The position numbers and the translations under genes were made by a program. Source: Bradyrhizobium diversitatis (GTDB taxonomy: Bacteria; Pseudomonadota; Alphaproteobacteria; Rhizobiales; Xanthobacteraceae). From it: DNA of 64,000 nt. A model generated the notes under the pieces. It had not been told where the DNA came from. It saw only the letters and a list, made by a program, of their open reading frames with translations, and made no database searches. Location: the NCBI RefSeq assembly GCF_016031635.1, contig NZ_JACEGD010000013.1, positions 124,001 to 188,000 of the forward strand. Direction: 5' to 3'. This document shows, one piece after another, positions 8,240-16,911 of the stretch; the stretch's first letter is position 1, and each line of letters begins with the position of its first letter.

Positions 8240-9862
8240 CTACCCCTTCTTCTTGACGTCCTTGACGTTGCTGAACTCGATGCCCTCGGCGCGCTCCCTG
8301 GTGTAGCCGAGATAGAATTCGTTCCGGGCGAGATACACGGGATCGCCGTCGACGTCGTCGGCGATGCTGGAAGTGTTGGCGGCGATGAAGGTGTCGAGCT
8401 TCTTGCGGTCCTCCGAGGAGACCCAGCGCGCCAGCTGAAATTCGCTGACCTCGAACTCGACTGGAAGCGAATATTCCGCCTCGAGCCGCGCCTTCAGCAC
8501 GTCGAGCTGGAGCGCCCCGACCACGCCGACCAGCGCCGGCGCGCCGTCGCGCGGGCGAAACACCTGCACCACGCCCTCCTCCGACATCTGCTGCAGCGCT
8601 TCCTTCAGCTTCTTCGCCTTCATCGCGTCGGTGAGACGGACGCGGCGGACGATTTCCGGAGCGAAGCTCGGCACGCCGACGAAGTTGAAATCCTCCCCCT
8701 CCGTCAGCGTATCGCCGATGCGCAGCGTGCCGTGGTTGGGAATGCCGACGACGTCGCCGGCGAAGGCTTCGTCCGCGACCGAGCGGTCCTGGGCGAAGAA
8801 GAATTGCGGGCTCGACAGCGGCATGCTCTTGCCGGTGCGCACCAGCTTCGCCTTCATGCCGCGGCTGAGCTTGCCGGAGCAGAGCCGCGCGAAGGCGATG
8901 CGGTCGCGGTGGTTCGGATCCATGTTGGCCTGGATCTTGAACACGAAGGCGCTCATGCGCGGATCGGTGGCCTCGACCTTGCGCTGGTCGCTGTCCTGCG
9001 CACGCGGCTCGGGCGCGAACTTGCCGAGACCTTCCAGCAGGTCGCCGACGCCGAAATTGCGCAGCGCGCTGCCGAAATAGACCGGCGTCAGATGGCCTTC
9101 GCGGAACGCCCCGAGTTCGAACGGCTTTGACGCCGCCGTGACGAGCTCGAGCTCGTCCTTCACGGCCGCGACGTCGAGATTGGCGTTGAGCTTGGCCAGT
9201 TCCTCGATCTCGATCTGCTGCGCCGCGCCGGTCTTGGCGCCACCGCCTTCGAGCAGGCGCACGCCGCCATTGACGACGTCATAGGTGCCGAGGAAGTCGC
9301 GGCCGCGACCGACCGGCCAGGTCATCGGCGTGGTATCGAGCGCCAGCGTCTTCTCGATCTCGTCGAGCAGCTCGAAAACGTCGCGGCTCTCGCGGTCCAT
9401 CTTGTTGATGAAGGTAATGATCGGAATGTCGCGCAGGCGACACACCTCGAACAGCTTCCGGGTGCGCGCCTCGATGCCCTTGGCGGCGTCGATCACCATC
9501 ACGGCGGAATCGACCGCGGTGAGCGTGCGATAGGTGTCTTCCGAAAAGTCCTCGTGGCCCGGCGTGTCGAGGAGGTTGAACACGAGGCCTTCGAATTCGA
9601 AGGTCATCACCGAGGTCACGACCGAGATGCCGCGTTCGCGCTCGATCTTCATCCAGTCGGAACGCGTATTGCGCCGCTCGCCCTTGGCCTTGACCTGGCC
9701 GGCAAGATTGATGGCGCCGCCGAACAGCAGCAGCTTCTCGGTCAGCGTGGTCTTGCCGGCGTCAGGGTGGGAGATGATCGCAAAGGTCCGCCGCCGCGCC
9801 ACTTCAGCGGCAAGCGGGGAACGGGCCGGCGATTCGGCTGTGGTGATGGCGATGTCGGACAT
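8240..9862 (-). CDS. prfC: Peptide chain release factor 3 (540 aa)
   Basis: RF3 is a translational GTPase that removes RF1/RF2 from the ribosome after peptide release. The P-loop SHPDAGKTTLTEKL is at residues 31-44, and the family-specific switch segment DWMKIERERGISVV, the G3 motif DTPGHEDF and the G4 motif NKMDRE follow in order. Domains II and III continue to a normal length. The gene stands alone; the promoter of the divergent guanidine exporter lies just upstream. Confidence 0.96.
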   Translation of the reverse strand: MSDIAITTAESPARSPLAAEVARRRTFAIISHPDAGKTTLTEKLLLFGGAINLAGQVKAKGERRNTRSDWMKIERERGISVVTSVMTFEFEGLVFNLLDTPGHEDFSEDTYRTLTAVDSAVMVIDAAKGIEARTRKLFEVCRLRDIPIITFINKMDRESRDVFELLDEIEKTLALDTTPMTWPVGRGRDFLGTYDVVNGGVRLLEGGGAKTGAAQQIEIEELAKLNANLDVAAVKDELELVTAASKPFELGAFREGHLTPVYFGSALRNFGVGDLLEGLGKFAPEPRAQDSDQRKVEATDPRMSAFVFKIQANMDPNHRDRIAFARLCSGKLSRGMKAKLVRTGKSMPLSSPQFFFAQDRSVADEAFAGDVVGIPNHGTLRIGDTLTEGEDFNFVGVPSFAPEIVRRVRLTDAMKAKKLKEALQQMSEEGVVQVFRPRDGAPALVGVVGALQLDVLKARLEAEYSLPVEFEVSEFQLARWVSSEDRKKLDTFIAANTSSIADDVDGDPVYLARNEFYLGYTRERAEGIEFSNVKDVKKKG

Positions 9863-9950
9863 GGCGGGAGCGTGTGGCAGGGAAAACGGGCCTGATCAAG
9901 CCTCATTTGGTGATTGCGGAGCCATTCGGCCAGCCCCATATCGGCTTTCG

Positions 9951-10015
9951 GGAAGGACGGCCTTCCGTTTCTCAGCACCTCAGCCGCGGGGACGACCCTG
10001 CCTGAAATGGAGGGG
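9951..10015 (+). promoter_or_regulatory. Guanidine-II (mini-ykkC) riboswitch
   Basis: Two hairpins with ACGR tetraloops precede the exporter gene. P1 is GGAAGG-ACGG-CCTTCC (9951-9966), a perfect 6-bp stem. P2 is GCGGGG-ACGA-CCCTGC (9986-10001), six pairs including one G-U. A 19-nt linker joins them, and GGAGGGG, the ribosome-binding site, follows at 10009-10015. This is the architecture of the guanidine-II class, whose ligand stabilises the hairpins. The downstream gene is of the SugE/Gdx guanidinium exporter type, which is the usual partner. Confidence 0.9.
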
Positions 10016-10020
10016 TCGTC

Positions 10021-10335
10021 ATGGCCTGGAGCATCCTGTTTGTCGCCGGCCTTCTCGAGATCACCTGGGCGATCGGCCTGAAATACACTGAGGGGTTTAC
10101 CAGGCTTTTGCCGTCGGTGATCACCCTGGTTGCCATGGCCGGCAGCGTCATCCTGCTCGGATTTGCGCTCAAATCCCTTCCCGTCGGAACCGCCTATGCG
10201 GTCTGGACCGGCATCGGCGCGGTGGGCACCGCGACGCTCGGCATTGTCCTGTTCGGCGAGCCGGCGACGGCCATGCGCCTTGCCAGCATCGCCCTGATCG
10301 TCGCCGGGATCATCGGACTGAAGCTCGTCACCTGA
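10021..10335 (+). CDS. sugE: SMR-family guanidinium exporter, SugE/Gdx type (104 aa)
   Basis: A four-helix small multidrug resistance protein that works as an antiparallel dimer in the inner membrane. The essential Glu is at residue 13 (LLEITWAIGLK), and the GTAYAVWTGIGAVGTA segment is the family signature. The SugE/Gdx branch exports guanidinium in exchange for protons. The guanidine-II riboswitch directly upstream supports that substrate. The 3' end overlaps the convergent phosphate transporter gene by 8 bp. Confidence 0.93.
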   Translation: MAWSILFVAGLLEITWAIGLKYTEGFTRLLPSVITLVAMAGSVILLGFALKSLPVGTAYAVWTGIGAVGTATLGIVLFGEPATAMRLASIALIVAGIIGLKLVT

Positions 10336-11335
10336 CGAAGATCTGGACCAGCCACCACGTCAGCGCCGCGACGATGGCCGAGGCCGGGATCGTGATCACC
10401 CAGGCATAGACGATCGAGCTTGCGACGTTCCAGCGCACCGCCGAGACGCGGCGGGCGGCGCCGACGCCGACGATGGCACCGGTGATGGTGTGAGTGGTCG
10501 AGACGGGAACTCCGAGATAGGTCGCCATGAACAGGGTCGCGGCGCCCCCCGTCTCGGCGCAAAAGCCCTGCATAGGCGTCAATTTCGTGATGCGCAGGCC
10601 CATGGTGCGGACGATGCGCCAGCCGCCCATCAACGTGCCAAGCGCCATCGCCGCCTGGCAGGACAGCACCACCCAGAACGGCACCGAGAACTCGGTGCCG
10701 AGATGACCCTGCGAATAGAGCAGCACCGCGATGATGCCCATGGTCTTCTGCGCGTCGTTGCCGCCATGGCCGAGCGAATAGAGCGAGGCGGAGGCGAATT
10801 GCAGGATGCGAAAGGCGCGATCGACCGCGAACGGCGTCGAGCGCACCGAGGCCCAGGAGACGATCGCCACCAGCATCATGGCGAGCAGGAAGCCGACCAG
10901 CGGCGACAGCACGATTGCCAGCACCGTCTTGGACAGGCCGCTCCATACCGCGGCCGAAATCCCCGCCTTGGCCATGCCGCCGCCGACGAGGCCGCCGATC
11001 AACGCGTGCGACGACGACGACGGGATGCCGAGCGCCCAGGTCACGAGGTTCCAGACGATCGCGCCGACCAGCGCTGCGAAGATCACCTGGGCGTCGACGA
11101 CCGCGGGATCGATGATGCCGGTGCCGATGGTCTGGGCGACGTGCAGTCCGAACACCATGAAGGCGATGAAATTGAAGAAGGCGGCCCAAAACACCGCGAA
11201 TTGCGGGCGCAGCACGCGGGTCGAGACGATGGTCGCGATCGAATTGGCGGCGTCGTGCAGGCCGTTCAGGAAGTCGAACAGCAGCGCGACGGCGATCAAG
11301 CCGACCAGGATGGGAAGACCCAACGCGGCATCCAC
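10328..11335 (-). CDS. pit: Low-affinity inorganic phosphate transporter Pit (335 aa)
   Basis: A PHO-4/PiT-family integral membrane protein that imports metal-phosphate with protons. Both inverted PiT repeats are visible: FLNGLHDAANSIATIVSTRVL near residue 22 and GHGGNDAQKTMGI in the second half, plus PSSSSHALIGG and PVSTTHTITGAIVGVG, the paired serine-rich signatures. It follows the DUF47 gene on the same strand with a short palindromic repeat between, and forms the OrfA-pit operon known from Sinorhizobium. A perfect Pho box stands upstream of that operon. Confidence 0.95.
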   Translation of the reverse strand: MDAALGLPILVGLIAVALLFDFLNGLHDAANSIATIVSTRVLRPQFAVFWAAFFNFIAFMVFGLHVAQTIGTGIIDPAVVDAQVIFAALVGAIVWNLVTWALGIPSSSSHALIGGLVGGGMAKAGISAAVWSGLSKTVLAIVLSPLVGFLLAMMLVAIVSWASVRSTPFAVDRAFRILQFASASLYSLGHGGNDAQKTMGIIAVLLYSQGHLGTEFSVPFWVVLSCQAAMALGTLMGGWRIVRTMGLRITKLTPMQGFCAETGGAATLFMATYLGVPVSTTHTITGAIVGVGAARRVSAVRWNVASSIVYAWVITIPASAIVAALTWWLVQIFVR

Positions 11336-11356
11336 GGCGGCCCTGCCTTAAAGTTG

Positions 11357-11432
11357 GCGCATGATCTCCGCGCAAACGCGTTTTGCGTTTGTCGCGAAGG
11401 AAAACCGCTGCACACTTTTCCGGATCATGCGC
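11357..11432. repeat. 76-bp palindromic intergenic repeat between DUF47 and pit genes
   Basis: Perfect 10-bp inverted ends, GCGCATGATC (11357-11366) and GATCATGCGC (11423-11432), enclose a second hairpin CAAACGC/GCGTTTG. The right end reaches the first base of the DUF47 stop codon. Sequences with the same ends and an internal ACCGCTGCACACTTTTCC motif are, as I remember, frequent in bradyrhizobial genomes. Lying within the operon, it may attenuate or stabilise the downstream pit message. Confidence 0.75.
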
Positions 11433-12076
11433 TACACCTGCTCGATGACGATGCTGTTGATCTCGTTCGCGACGTCATCGAAGCGATCGGCCACCTTCTC
11501 GAGATGATCGTAGATCTCGACGCCGACGATGAAATCCATCGCATTGCCCTCGCGATGCTTCAGGAACAGCTCCTTCAGGCCGATGTCGTGGAGATCATCG
11601 ACCCGGCCCTCCAGCTTGCCGAGCTCTTCGGTGATGGCGGTCAGCATGGCGACGTTCGGACCGATCGACTGCATCAGCGGCAGCGCACGCCCGACCAGAT
11701 TGGCGCATTCGATCAGGAGCCCGCCGATCTCGCGCATGGGCGGCTCGAAGGTACGGACCTCGAACAGCATGACCGCCTTGGCCGTCTGCTGCATCTGGTC
11801 GATGGCATCGTCAAGCGACGTGATGAGGTTCTTGATGTCGCCGCGGTCGAACGGGGTGATGAAGGTGCGCCGCACCGCCGTCAGCACCTCACGGGTGATG
11901 TTGTCGGCGTCGTTCTCGAACTGGTTGACGCGCTGGCAATAGACCGGCGTCTCCTCGCCCCCATTGAGCATGCCCTGGAGCGCGATCGCGCCCTGGATCA
12001 CCGTCTGGGCATGCCGGTCGAACAGATCGAAGAACCGTTCTTCCTTGGGAAGGAACGCACGAAACCAACGCATCAT
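11432..12076 (-). CDS. DUF47/PhoU-like Pit accessory protein OrfA (214 aa)
   Basis: An all-helical cytoplasmic protein of the DUF47 (TIGR00153, PhoU-like) family. The acidic/histidine metal-binding patterns of the fold are visible (FENDADNITREVL, SLDDAIDQMQQTAKAVML, EIYDHLEKVADRFDDVANEI). These proteins are encoded beside pit transporters and adjust their activity. It is the first gene of the operon and has a Pho box 41 bp upstream of its start. Confidence 0.93.
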   Translation of the reverse strand: MMRWFRAFLPKEERFFDLFDRHAQTVIQGAIALQGMLNGGEETPVYCQRVNQFENDADNITREVLTAVRRTFITPFDRGDIKNLITSLDDAIDQMQQTAKAVMLFEVRTFEPPMREIGGLLIECANLVGRALPLMQSIGPNVAMLTAITEELGKLEGRVDDLHDIGLKELFLKHREGNAMDFIVGVEIYDHLEKVADRFDDVANEINSIVIEQV

Positions 12077-12116
12077 GGGGATAGGCTACCGGTTGGAAAT
12101 GGTCAGGCCCGGAGGG

Positions 12117-12134
12117 CTGTCATGAAACTGTCAT
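12117..12134 (+). promoter_or_regulatory. Perfect Pho box (PhoB site) upstream of OrfA-pit
   Basis: CTGTCAT-GAAA-CTGTCAT is an exact pair of 7-bp PhoB half-sites with the 4-bp spacer of the consensus. The half-sites read CTGTCAT on the plus strand, opposite to the direction of the DUF47-pit operon. In Sinorhizobium meliloti the orfA-pit operon is repressed by PhoB during phosphate starvation. The reverse orientation here fits a repressor rather than activator role, though that is inference. Confidence 0.85.
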
Positions 12135-12231
12135 AGACCATTTTCGATCCGCGCGCGTGTCATCTCACGCCCACGGAGCCGGGTCATCCACCGCTTTCAT
12201 GCACCAGTGAAATTGATGCAAGATCAATCGC

Positions 12232-13200
12232 TTAGAGCGACCTGCGGAAGTAATGCGCGATTTCGCCGATGATGCCGCGGCGGAAGGTGAGCACGCAGAT
12301 CACGAAGATCGCGCCCTGGATCACCGTCACCCACTGGCCGAAGCCTGCGAGATATTGCTGCATAGCAATGATGACGAAGGCGCCGACCACGGGACCAAAG
12401 ATGGTGCCGAGACCGCCGACCAGCGTCATCAGCACGACTTCGCCCGACATCGTCCAGTGCACGTCGGTGAGCGAGGCGTTCTGCGCCACGAACACTTTCA
12501 GCGAGCCGGCAAAGCCGGCCAGCGTGCCGGAGAGCACGAAGGCGAGGAACTTGTACTGGTCTGTGCGGTAACCGAGCGAGATCGCCCGCGGCTCGTTCTC
12601 GCGGATCGCCTTCAGCACCTCGCCGAACGGCGAGTTGATGATGCGGAAGATCAAGAGGAAGCCGGCGAGGAACCCGACCAGCACGACGTAGTAGAGCACC
12701 GTCGGCTTGGACAGATCGAAGATGCCGAACATGTGTCCCTGCGGGATGCCCTGGATGCCGTCCTCGCCGTGGGTGAATGGAGCCTGGAGATAGATGAAGT
12801 ACAGGAGCTGCGACAGCGCCAGCGTGATCATCGAGAAATAGATGCCCTGGCGGCGGATCGAGATGTAGCCGGTGATGATCGACAGCACGAACGCCGCAGC
12901 GATGCCGACGAGGATGCCGAGCTCCGGCGGCAGCGCCCACACTTTCAGCGCATGCGCGCTGCAATAGCCCGCCGTGCCCAGGAACATCGCGTGGCCGAAG
13001 GACAGCAGGCCGCCATAGCCGATCAAGAGATTGAAGGCGCAGGCGAGCAGCGCGAAGCACAGCGCCTGCATCACGAAGAACGGGTAGACGCCGGTGAACG
13101 GCACGGCCGCCAGCAGCAGCGCCATCAGCACGAACACGATCATCTCGTCGCGCATCGCGCGCGGGGTTGCCGGCAGCGTGTCGTCCGTCAGGGTTGTCAT
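12232..13200 (-). CDS. Branched-chain amino-acid-type ABC permease, LivM (322 aa)
   Basis: Inner-membrane permease of the LivM family, with about ten helices. It has the landmarks LLIGYGGLLSFGHAMFLGTAGY near residue 70, AIRENEPRAISLGYRT in the coupling loop that contacts the ATPase, and GGLGTIFGPVVGAFV near the end. It is the last gene of the five-gene operon and begins 1 bp after the LivH stop. The substrate class is branched-chain amino acids, amides or related compounds. Confidence 0.92.
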   Translation of the reverse strand: MTTLTDDTLPATPRAMRDEMIVFVLMALLLAAVPFTGVYPFFVMQALCFALLACAFNLLIGYGGLLSFGHAMFLGTAGYCSAHALKVWALPPELGILVGIAAAFVLSIITGYISIRRQGIYFSMITLALSQLLYFIYLQAPFTHGEDGIQGIPQGHMFGIFDLSKPTVLYYVVLVGFLAGFLLIFRIINSPFGEVLKAIRENEPRAISLGYRTDQYKFLAFVLSGTLAGFAGSLKVFVAQNASLTDVHWTMSGEVVLMTLVGGLGTIFGPVVGAFVIIAMQQYLAGFGQWVTVIQGAIFVICVLTFRRGIIGEIAHYFRRSL

Positions 13201-13201
13201 C

Positions 13202-14065
13202 TCAGGCCGCCCTTCCCGTCAATCCCGTTGGCTTCACCAAGAGCACCAGCACCATCAGCACGAACACGACGGTGTTGGACGCCTCGGGGTAGAAATATTT
13301 GGTCAGGCCCTCGATCACCCCGAGCGCGAAGCCGGTGATGATGGAGCCCATGATCGAACCCATGCCGCCGATCACGACCACCGCGAACACGACGATGATG
13401 AGGTCGGCGCCCATCAGCGGCCGCACCTGGTTGATCGGCGCCGAGAGCACGCCGGCGAGCGCGGCAAGGCCGACGCCGAGACCATAGGTCAGCGTGATCA
13501 TGCGCGGCACGTTGATGCCGAAGGCACGCACCAGCGTCGGATTTTCAGTGGCGGCGCGCAGGTAGGCGCCGAGCTGCGTCTTCTCGATCAGGAACCAGGT
13601 CGCAAGGCACACGACGAGGGAGAACACGACGACCCAGCCGCGATAGACGGGCAGGAACATGAAGCCGAGATTCATGCCGCCCCTGAGCTGGTCCGGAATG
13701 GCGTAAGGCAGGCCGGAGGAACCGAAATAGTTCTGGAACACGCCCTGCACGATCAGCGCGATGCCGAAGGTCAGCAGCAGGCCATAGAGATGATCGAGCC
13801 CGGTCAGCCATTGCAGCATGGTCCGCTCCAGGATCATGCCGAAGATGCCGACGATGATGGGCGCGAGCAGCAACGCCCACCAGTAGTTGATCCCGCCGAG
13901 GTTCAGCAGGAAATAGGCGACGAAGGCGCCCATCATGTAGAGCGCGCCATGGGCGAAATTGATGATGTTGAGCATGCCGAAGATCACGGCAAGCCCGAGA
14001 CTGAGCAGCGCGTAGAACGAGCCGTTGATCAATCCCACCAGTAGCTGAGCGTAGAGAGCCTGCAT
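13202..14065 (-). CDS. Branched-chain amino-acid-type ABC permease, LivH (287 aa)
   Basis: LivH-type inner-membrane permease. The family opening GLINGSFYALLSLGLAVIFGMLNIINFAHGALYMMGAF is seen in the first 50 residues, and the coupling-loop region LRAATENPTLVRAFGINV and the GGMGSIMGSIITGF segment follow. It pairs with LivM to form the transmembrane channel. It lies between the substrate-binding protein and livM on the same strand. Confidence 0.92.
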   Translation of the reverse strand: MQALYAQLLVGLINGSFYALLSLGLAVIFGMLNIINFAHGALYMMGAFVAYFLLNLGGINYWWALLLAPIIVGIFGMILERTMLQWLTGLDHLYGLLLTFGIALIVQGVFQNYFGSSGLPYAIPDQLRGGMNLGFMFLPVYRGWVVVFSLVVCLATWFLIEKTQLGAYLRAATENPTLVRAFGINVPRMITLTYGLGVGLAALAGVLSAPINQVRPLMGADLIIVVFAVVVIGGMGSIMGSIITGFALGVIEGLTKYFYPEASNTVVFVLMVLVLLVKPTGLTGRAA

Positions 14066-14140
14066 CGATCCCGCACCCGGTCCCTTCTATTCCTCAACAA
14101 CAGGCCGGTGCCGTTGCGCGCCGGCCTGCATCGTTCACGG

Positions 14141-15361
14141 TTACTTCTTCACCAGCGGACAGGCGCTTTCCGACAGCGGCCGGAAGGCCTGGTCGCCGGG
14201 GGTCGTGCCGACCAGCTTGTAATAGTCCCAGGGCGCCTTGGATTCCTCGGGCTTCTTGACCTCGAACAGATAGGCGGGATGAAGCTTGCGACCGTCCACG
14301 CGGATCGTTCCCTTGCCGAACAGCGGATCGTCCGTCGGCATCTCCTTCATCTTGGCGACCACCTTGGCCCCGTCATGCGGGTTGCCACCCATCGCCTCCA
14401 GCGCCTTGAAATAGTGGAGCAGGCCCGAATAGACGCCGGCCTGCACCATCGAAGGCATCGCCTTGTTCTTCATGCGCTCGGAAAAGCGTTTGGAGAAGGC
14501 GCGCGTGCCGTCATTCAGGTCCCAGTAGAAGGTCTCGGTGAAGTTCAGGCCCTGCGCCACCTTCAGACCGAGCGAGTGCACGTCGGTGATGAAGAGAAGC
14601 AGGCCCGCAAGCTTCTGGCCGCCCGAGACGACGCCGAACTCCGCCGCCTGCTTGATGGTGTTGGTGGTGTCGCCGCCGGCATTCGCCATGCCGATGATCT
14701 TGGCCTTGGAGGCCTGCGCCTGAAGCAGGAACGACGAGAAGTCGGCAGTATTCAGGGGATGCTTGACATTGCCGATCACCTTGCCGCCCGACTTCACCAC
14801 GACCGCGGCGGTGTCGCGCTCGAGGGCATGGCCAAAGGCGTAGTCCGCGGTGAGAAAATACCATGTGTCGCCGCCCGCCTTCACCAGCGCCTGCCCGGTA
14901 CTGTTGGCCAGCATATAGGTATCATAGACCCAGTGGATCGTGTTCGGCGAGCATTGCGCGTTGGTGAGATCCGACGTCGCCGCACCTGTGTCGATCAGGA
15001 TGGAATTCTTCTCTTTGACGATGTTGTTCACCGCCAGCGCAACGCCGGAGTTCAGGACATCCATGAAGATGTCGACCTTCTCGACGTCGATCCATTGCCG
15101 GGCAATCGTGGAGCCGATGTCGGGCTTGTTCTGATGGTCGGCGGAGATCAAGTCGAGCTTCCAGCCCTTGGCAGCGAGCCCGGAATCCTCGATCGCCATC
15201 TGCGCGGCGACGGTCGAGCCAGGGCCACCGAGGTCGGCATAGAGTCCCGAATTGTCGGTCAGCACGCCGATCTTGATGTTCTTGTCCTGCGCGACTGCGC
15301 CACCTGCCGCACCGAGCGCCAGGGCCGTCCCGAGCAACATTGCCGAAATGCTGTGCTTCAT
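14141..15361 (-). CDS. Periplasmic substrate-binding protein of the ABC importer (406 aa)
   Basis: Type I periplasmic-binding protein (Peripla_BP_6/LivK). MKHSISAMLLGTALALGAAGGAVAQ is a clean Sec signal peptide with AQ|D cleavage, which fixes the start at ATG 15361. The mature domain opens IKIGVLTDNSGLYADLGGPG, the usual ligand-lobe signature. It should deliver a branched-chain amino acid, amide or small carboxylate to LivHM. The C-terminal 40 residues are nearly the same as the fragment at the left window edge, so the genome carries at least two close paralogues. Confidence 0.93.
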   Translation of the reverse strand: MKHSISAMLLGTALALGAAGGAVAQDKNIKIGVLTDNSGLYADLGGPGSTVAAQMAIEDSGLAAKGWKLDLISADHQNKPDIGSTIARQWIDVEKVDIFMDVLNSGVALAVNNIVKEKNSILIDTGAATSDLTNAQCSPNTIHWVYDTYMLANSTGQALVKAGGDTWYFLTADYAFGHALERDTAAVVVKSGGKVIGNVKHPLNTADFSSFLLQAQASKAKIIGMANAGGDTTNTIKQAAEFGVVSGGQKLAGLLLFITDVHSLGLKVAQGLNFTETFYWDLNDGTRAFSKRFSERMKNKAMPSMVQAGVYSGLLHYFKALEAMGGNPHDGAKVVAKMKEMPTDDPLFGKGTIRVDGRKLHPAYLFEVKKPEESKAPWDYYKLVGTTPGDQAFRPLSESACPLVKK

Positions 15362-15416
15362 AATCCGCCTCCCAATATTCCTTTGATAGTCGCTCTTGAT
15401 CGTCCGGCCTGCTCGG

Positions 15417-16163
15417 CTAAACACCGAGATAGGTGTGGAGCTTGTCCATATTGGCGGCAAGCTCCGCGTTGGAAAACCCGTCAATGATCTTGCCGTGCTC
15501 GACCACATAGTAGCGGTCGGCCACGGTCGAGGCGAAGCGGAAGTTCTGCTCGACCAGGAGGATCGTGAAGCCCTCCTTCTTGAGCCGCGCAATGGTGTGA
15601 CCGATCTGCTGGATGATGACGGGCGCAAGGCCCTCGGTCGGCTCGTCCAGCATCAGGAAGCTCGCGCCGGTGCGCAGGATGCGCGCGATCGCGAGCATCT
15701 GCTGCTCGCCGCCCGACAGCTTGGTGCCCTGGCTGCCCAGCCGCTCCTTCAGGTTCGGAAACAGATCGAAGATCTGGTCGAGCGGCAGTCCGCCCTCGCG
15801 GACGACAGGCGGCAACATCAAGTTCTCCCGCACGTCGAGGCTGGCGAATATTCCCCGCTCCTCCGGGCAGAAGGCAATGCCCATCCGCGCGATCCTGTCG
15901 GAGGTCGCGCGGATGATCTCCTGGTTGTTGAACTTCACCGAGCCGGTGCGCTTGCCGATGATGCCCATGATCGACTTCAGCGTGGTGGTCTTGCCCGCGC
16001 CGTTGCGCCCGAGCAGGGTGACGACCTCGCCCGCGTTCACGTCGAAGTTGATCCCGTGCAGGATGTGAGACTCGCCGTACCAAGCTTCGAGGTTGCGGAC
16101 CTGGAGGATAGGTCCGCCGGTCGCAGCCCTGGCCGGGGCCTCGGCGATCGCAGTGTCAGGCAT
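15417..16163 (-). CDS. ABC transporter ATP-binding protein, LivF (248 aa)
   Basis: Cytoplasmic ATPase of the LivF branch. Walker A GRNGAGKTTT is near residue 52, the signature LSGGEQQMLAIARIL near 150, and Walker B FLMLDEPTEGLAP after it, with the LivF-type RGIFASLDVRENL segment between. The stop is followed by 55 bp and then the SBP start. It overlaps the upstream LivG gene by 8 bp. Confidence 0.94.
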   Translation of the reverse strand: MPDTAIAEAPARAATGGPILQVRNLEAWYGESHILHGINFDVNAGEVVTLLGRNGAGKTTTLKSIMGIIGKRTGSVKFNNQEIIRATSDRIARMGIAFCPEERGIFASLDVRENLMLPPVVREGGLPLDQIFDLFPNLKERLGSQGTKLSGGEQQMLAIARILRTGASFLMLDEPTEGLAPVIIQQIGHTIARLKKEGFTILLVEQNFRFASTVADRYYVVEHGKIIDGFSNAELAANMDKLHTYLGV

Positions 16164-16911
16164 GACCGGCTCCCAGATAGGCTTCCTTGACGCGCTCGTC
16201 CTTGGTGAGCTCGGAGTAATGGCCCTGCGCGAGCACCTGCCCGCGCGTCAGCACGGTGATGATGTCGGAGAGATTGGCCACGACGCTCAAATTATGCTCG
16301 ACCATGAGGATGGTGTATTTCGCCGAAATGCGCTTGATCAGCGCCGCGATCTTGTCGATGTCCTCGTGGCCCATGCCGGCCATCGGCTCGTCGAGCAGCA
16401 TCATCTCCGGGTCGAGCGCGAGCGTGGTTGCTATCTCGAGTGCGCGCTTGCGCCCGTAGGGCATCTCGACCGCCGGCGTGTTTGCAAACTCGCTGAGGCC
16501 GACATCGTTGAGCAGCTCGCGCGCGCGATCATTGAAGCGGTTGAGCACGGACTTGGAGCGCCAGAAATCGAACGAAGAGCCATGCTGACGCTGAAGCGCG
16601 ACACGGACGTTCTCCTGCGCGGTGAGATGCGGAAACACCGCCGAGATCTGGAACGAACGCACAAGGCCCATGCGGGCCACATCCGCCGGCGCCATCGCGG
16701 TGATGTCCTGCCCCTTGTACAGGATTTTCCCGGCCGACGGCTTGAGGAACTTGGTCAGAAGATTGAAGCAGGTCGTCTTGCCGGCCCCGTTCGGGCCGAT
16801 CAACGCATGAATGCTCCCACGGCGAACCTTGAGCGCAACGTCGCGGACGGCAAAGAAGCCCGCGAACTCCTTGGTCAAGCCTTCCGTTTCGAGAATGAAC
16901 TCATCGGCCAA
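16156..16911 (-). CDS. ABC transporter ATP-binding protein, LivG (251 aa)
   Basis: Cytoplasmic ATPase of the LivG branch: Walker A GPNGAGKT, a Q-loop in VRSFQISAVFPHLTAQENV, a LivG-type signature YGRKRALEIATTLALDP and Walker B MMLLDEPMAGM. I place the start at TTG 16911 (LADEFILETEGLTKEF) because a GGGGGAAA ribosome-binding site lies just upstream and the extra upstream residues do not look like protein. It is the first gene of the livG-livF-SBP-livH-livM operon. Confidence 0.92.
   Translation of the reverse strand: MADEFILETEGLTKEFAGFFAVRDVALKVRRGSIHALIGPNGAGKTTCFNLLTKFLKPSAGKILYKGQDITAMAPADVARMGLVRSFQISAVFPHLTAQENVRVALQRQHGSSFDFWRSKSVLNRFNDRARELLNDVGLSEFANTPAVEMPYGRKRALEIATTLALDPEMMLLDEPMAGMGHEDIDKIAALIKRISAKYTILMVEHNLSVVANLSDIITVLTRGQVLAQGHYSELTKDERVKEAYLGAGHA

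Noticed and set aside
10490..12136. 548-codon plus-strand open frame opposite pit and DUF47
   Set aside because: Shadow of the two conserved minus-strand genes; Arg/Asp/His-rich text without motifs.
12213..12227. TTGAT-GCAAG-ATCAA as a FixK/FNR box
   Set aside because: The spacing is one base too long between the half-sites (TTGA-N7-TCAA instead of N8 would be one short), and the site is not placed before an oxygen-regulated gene.
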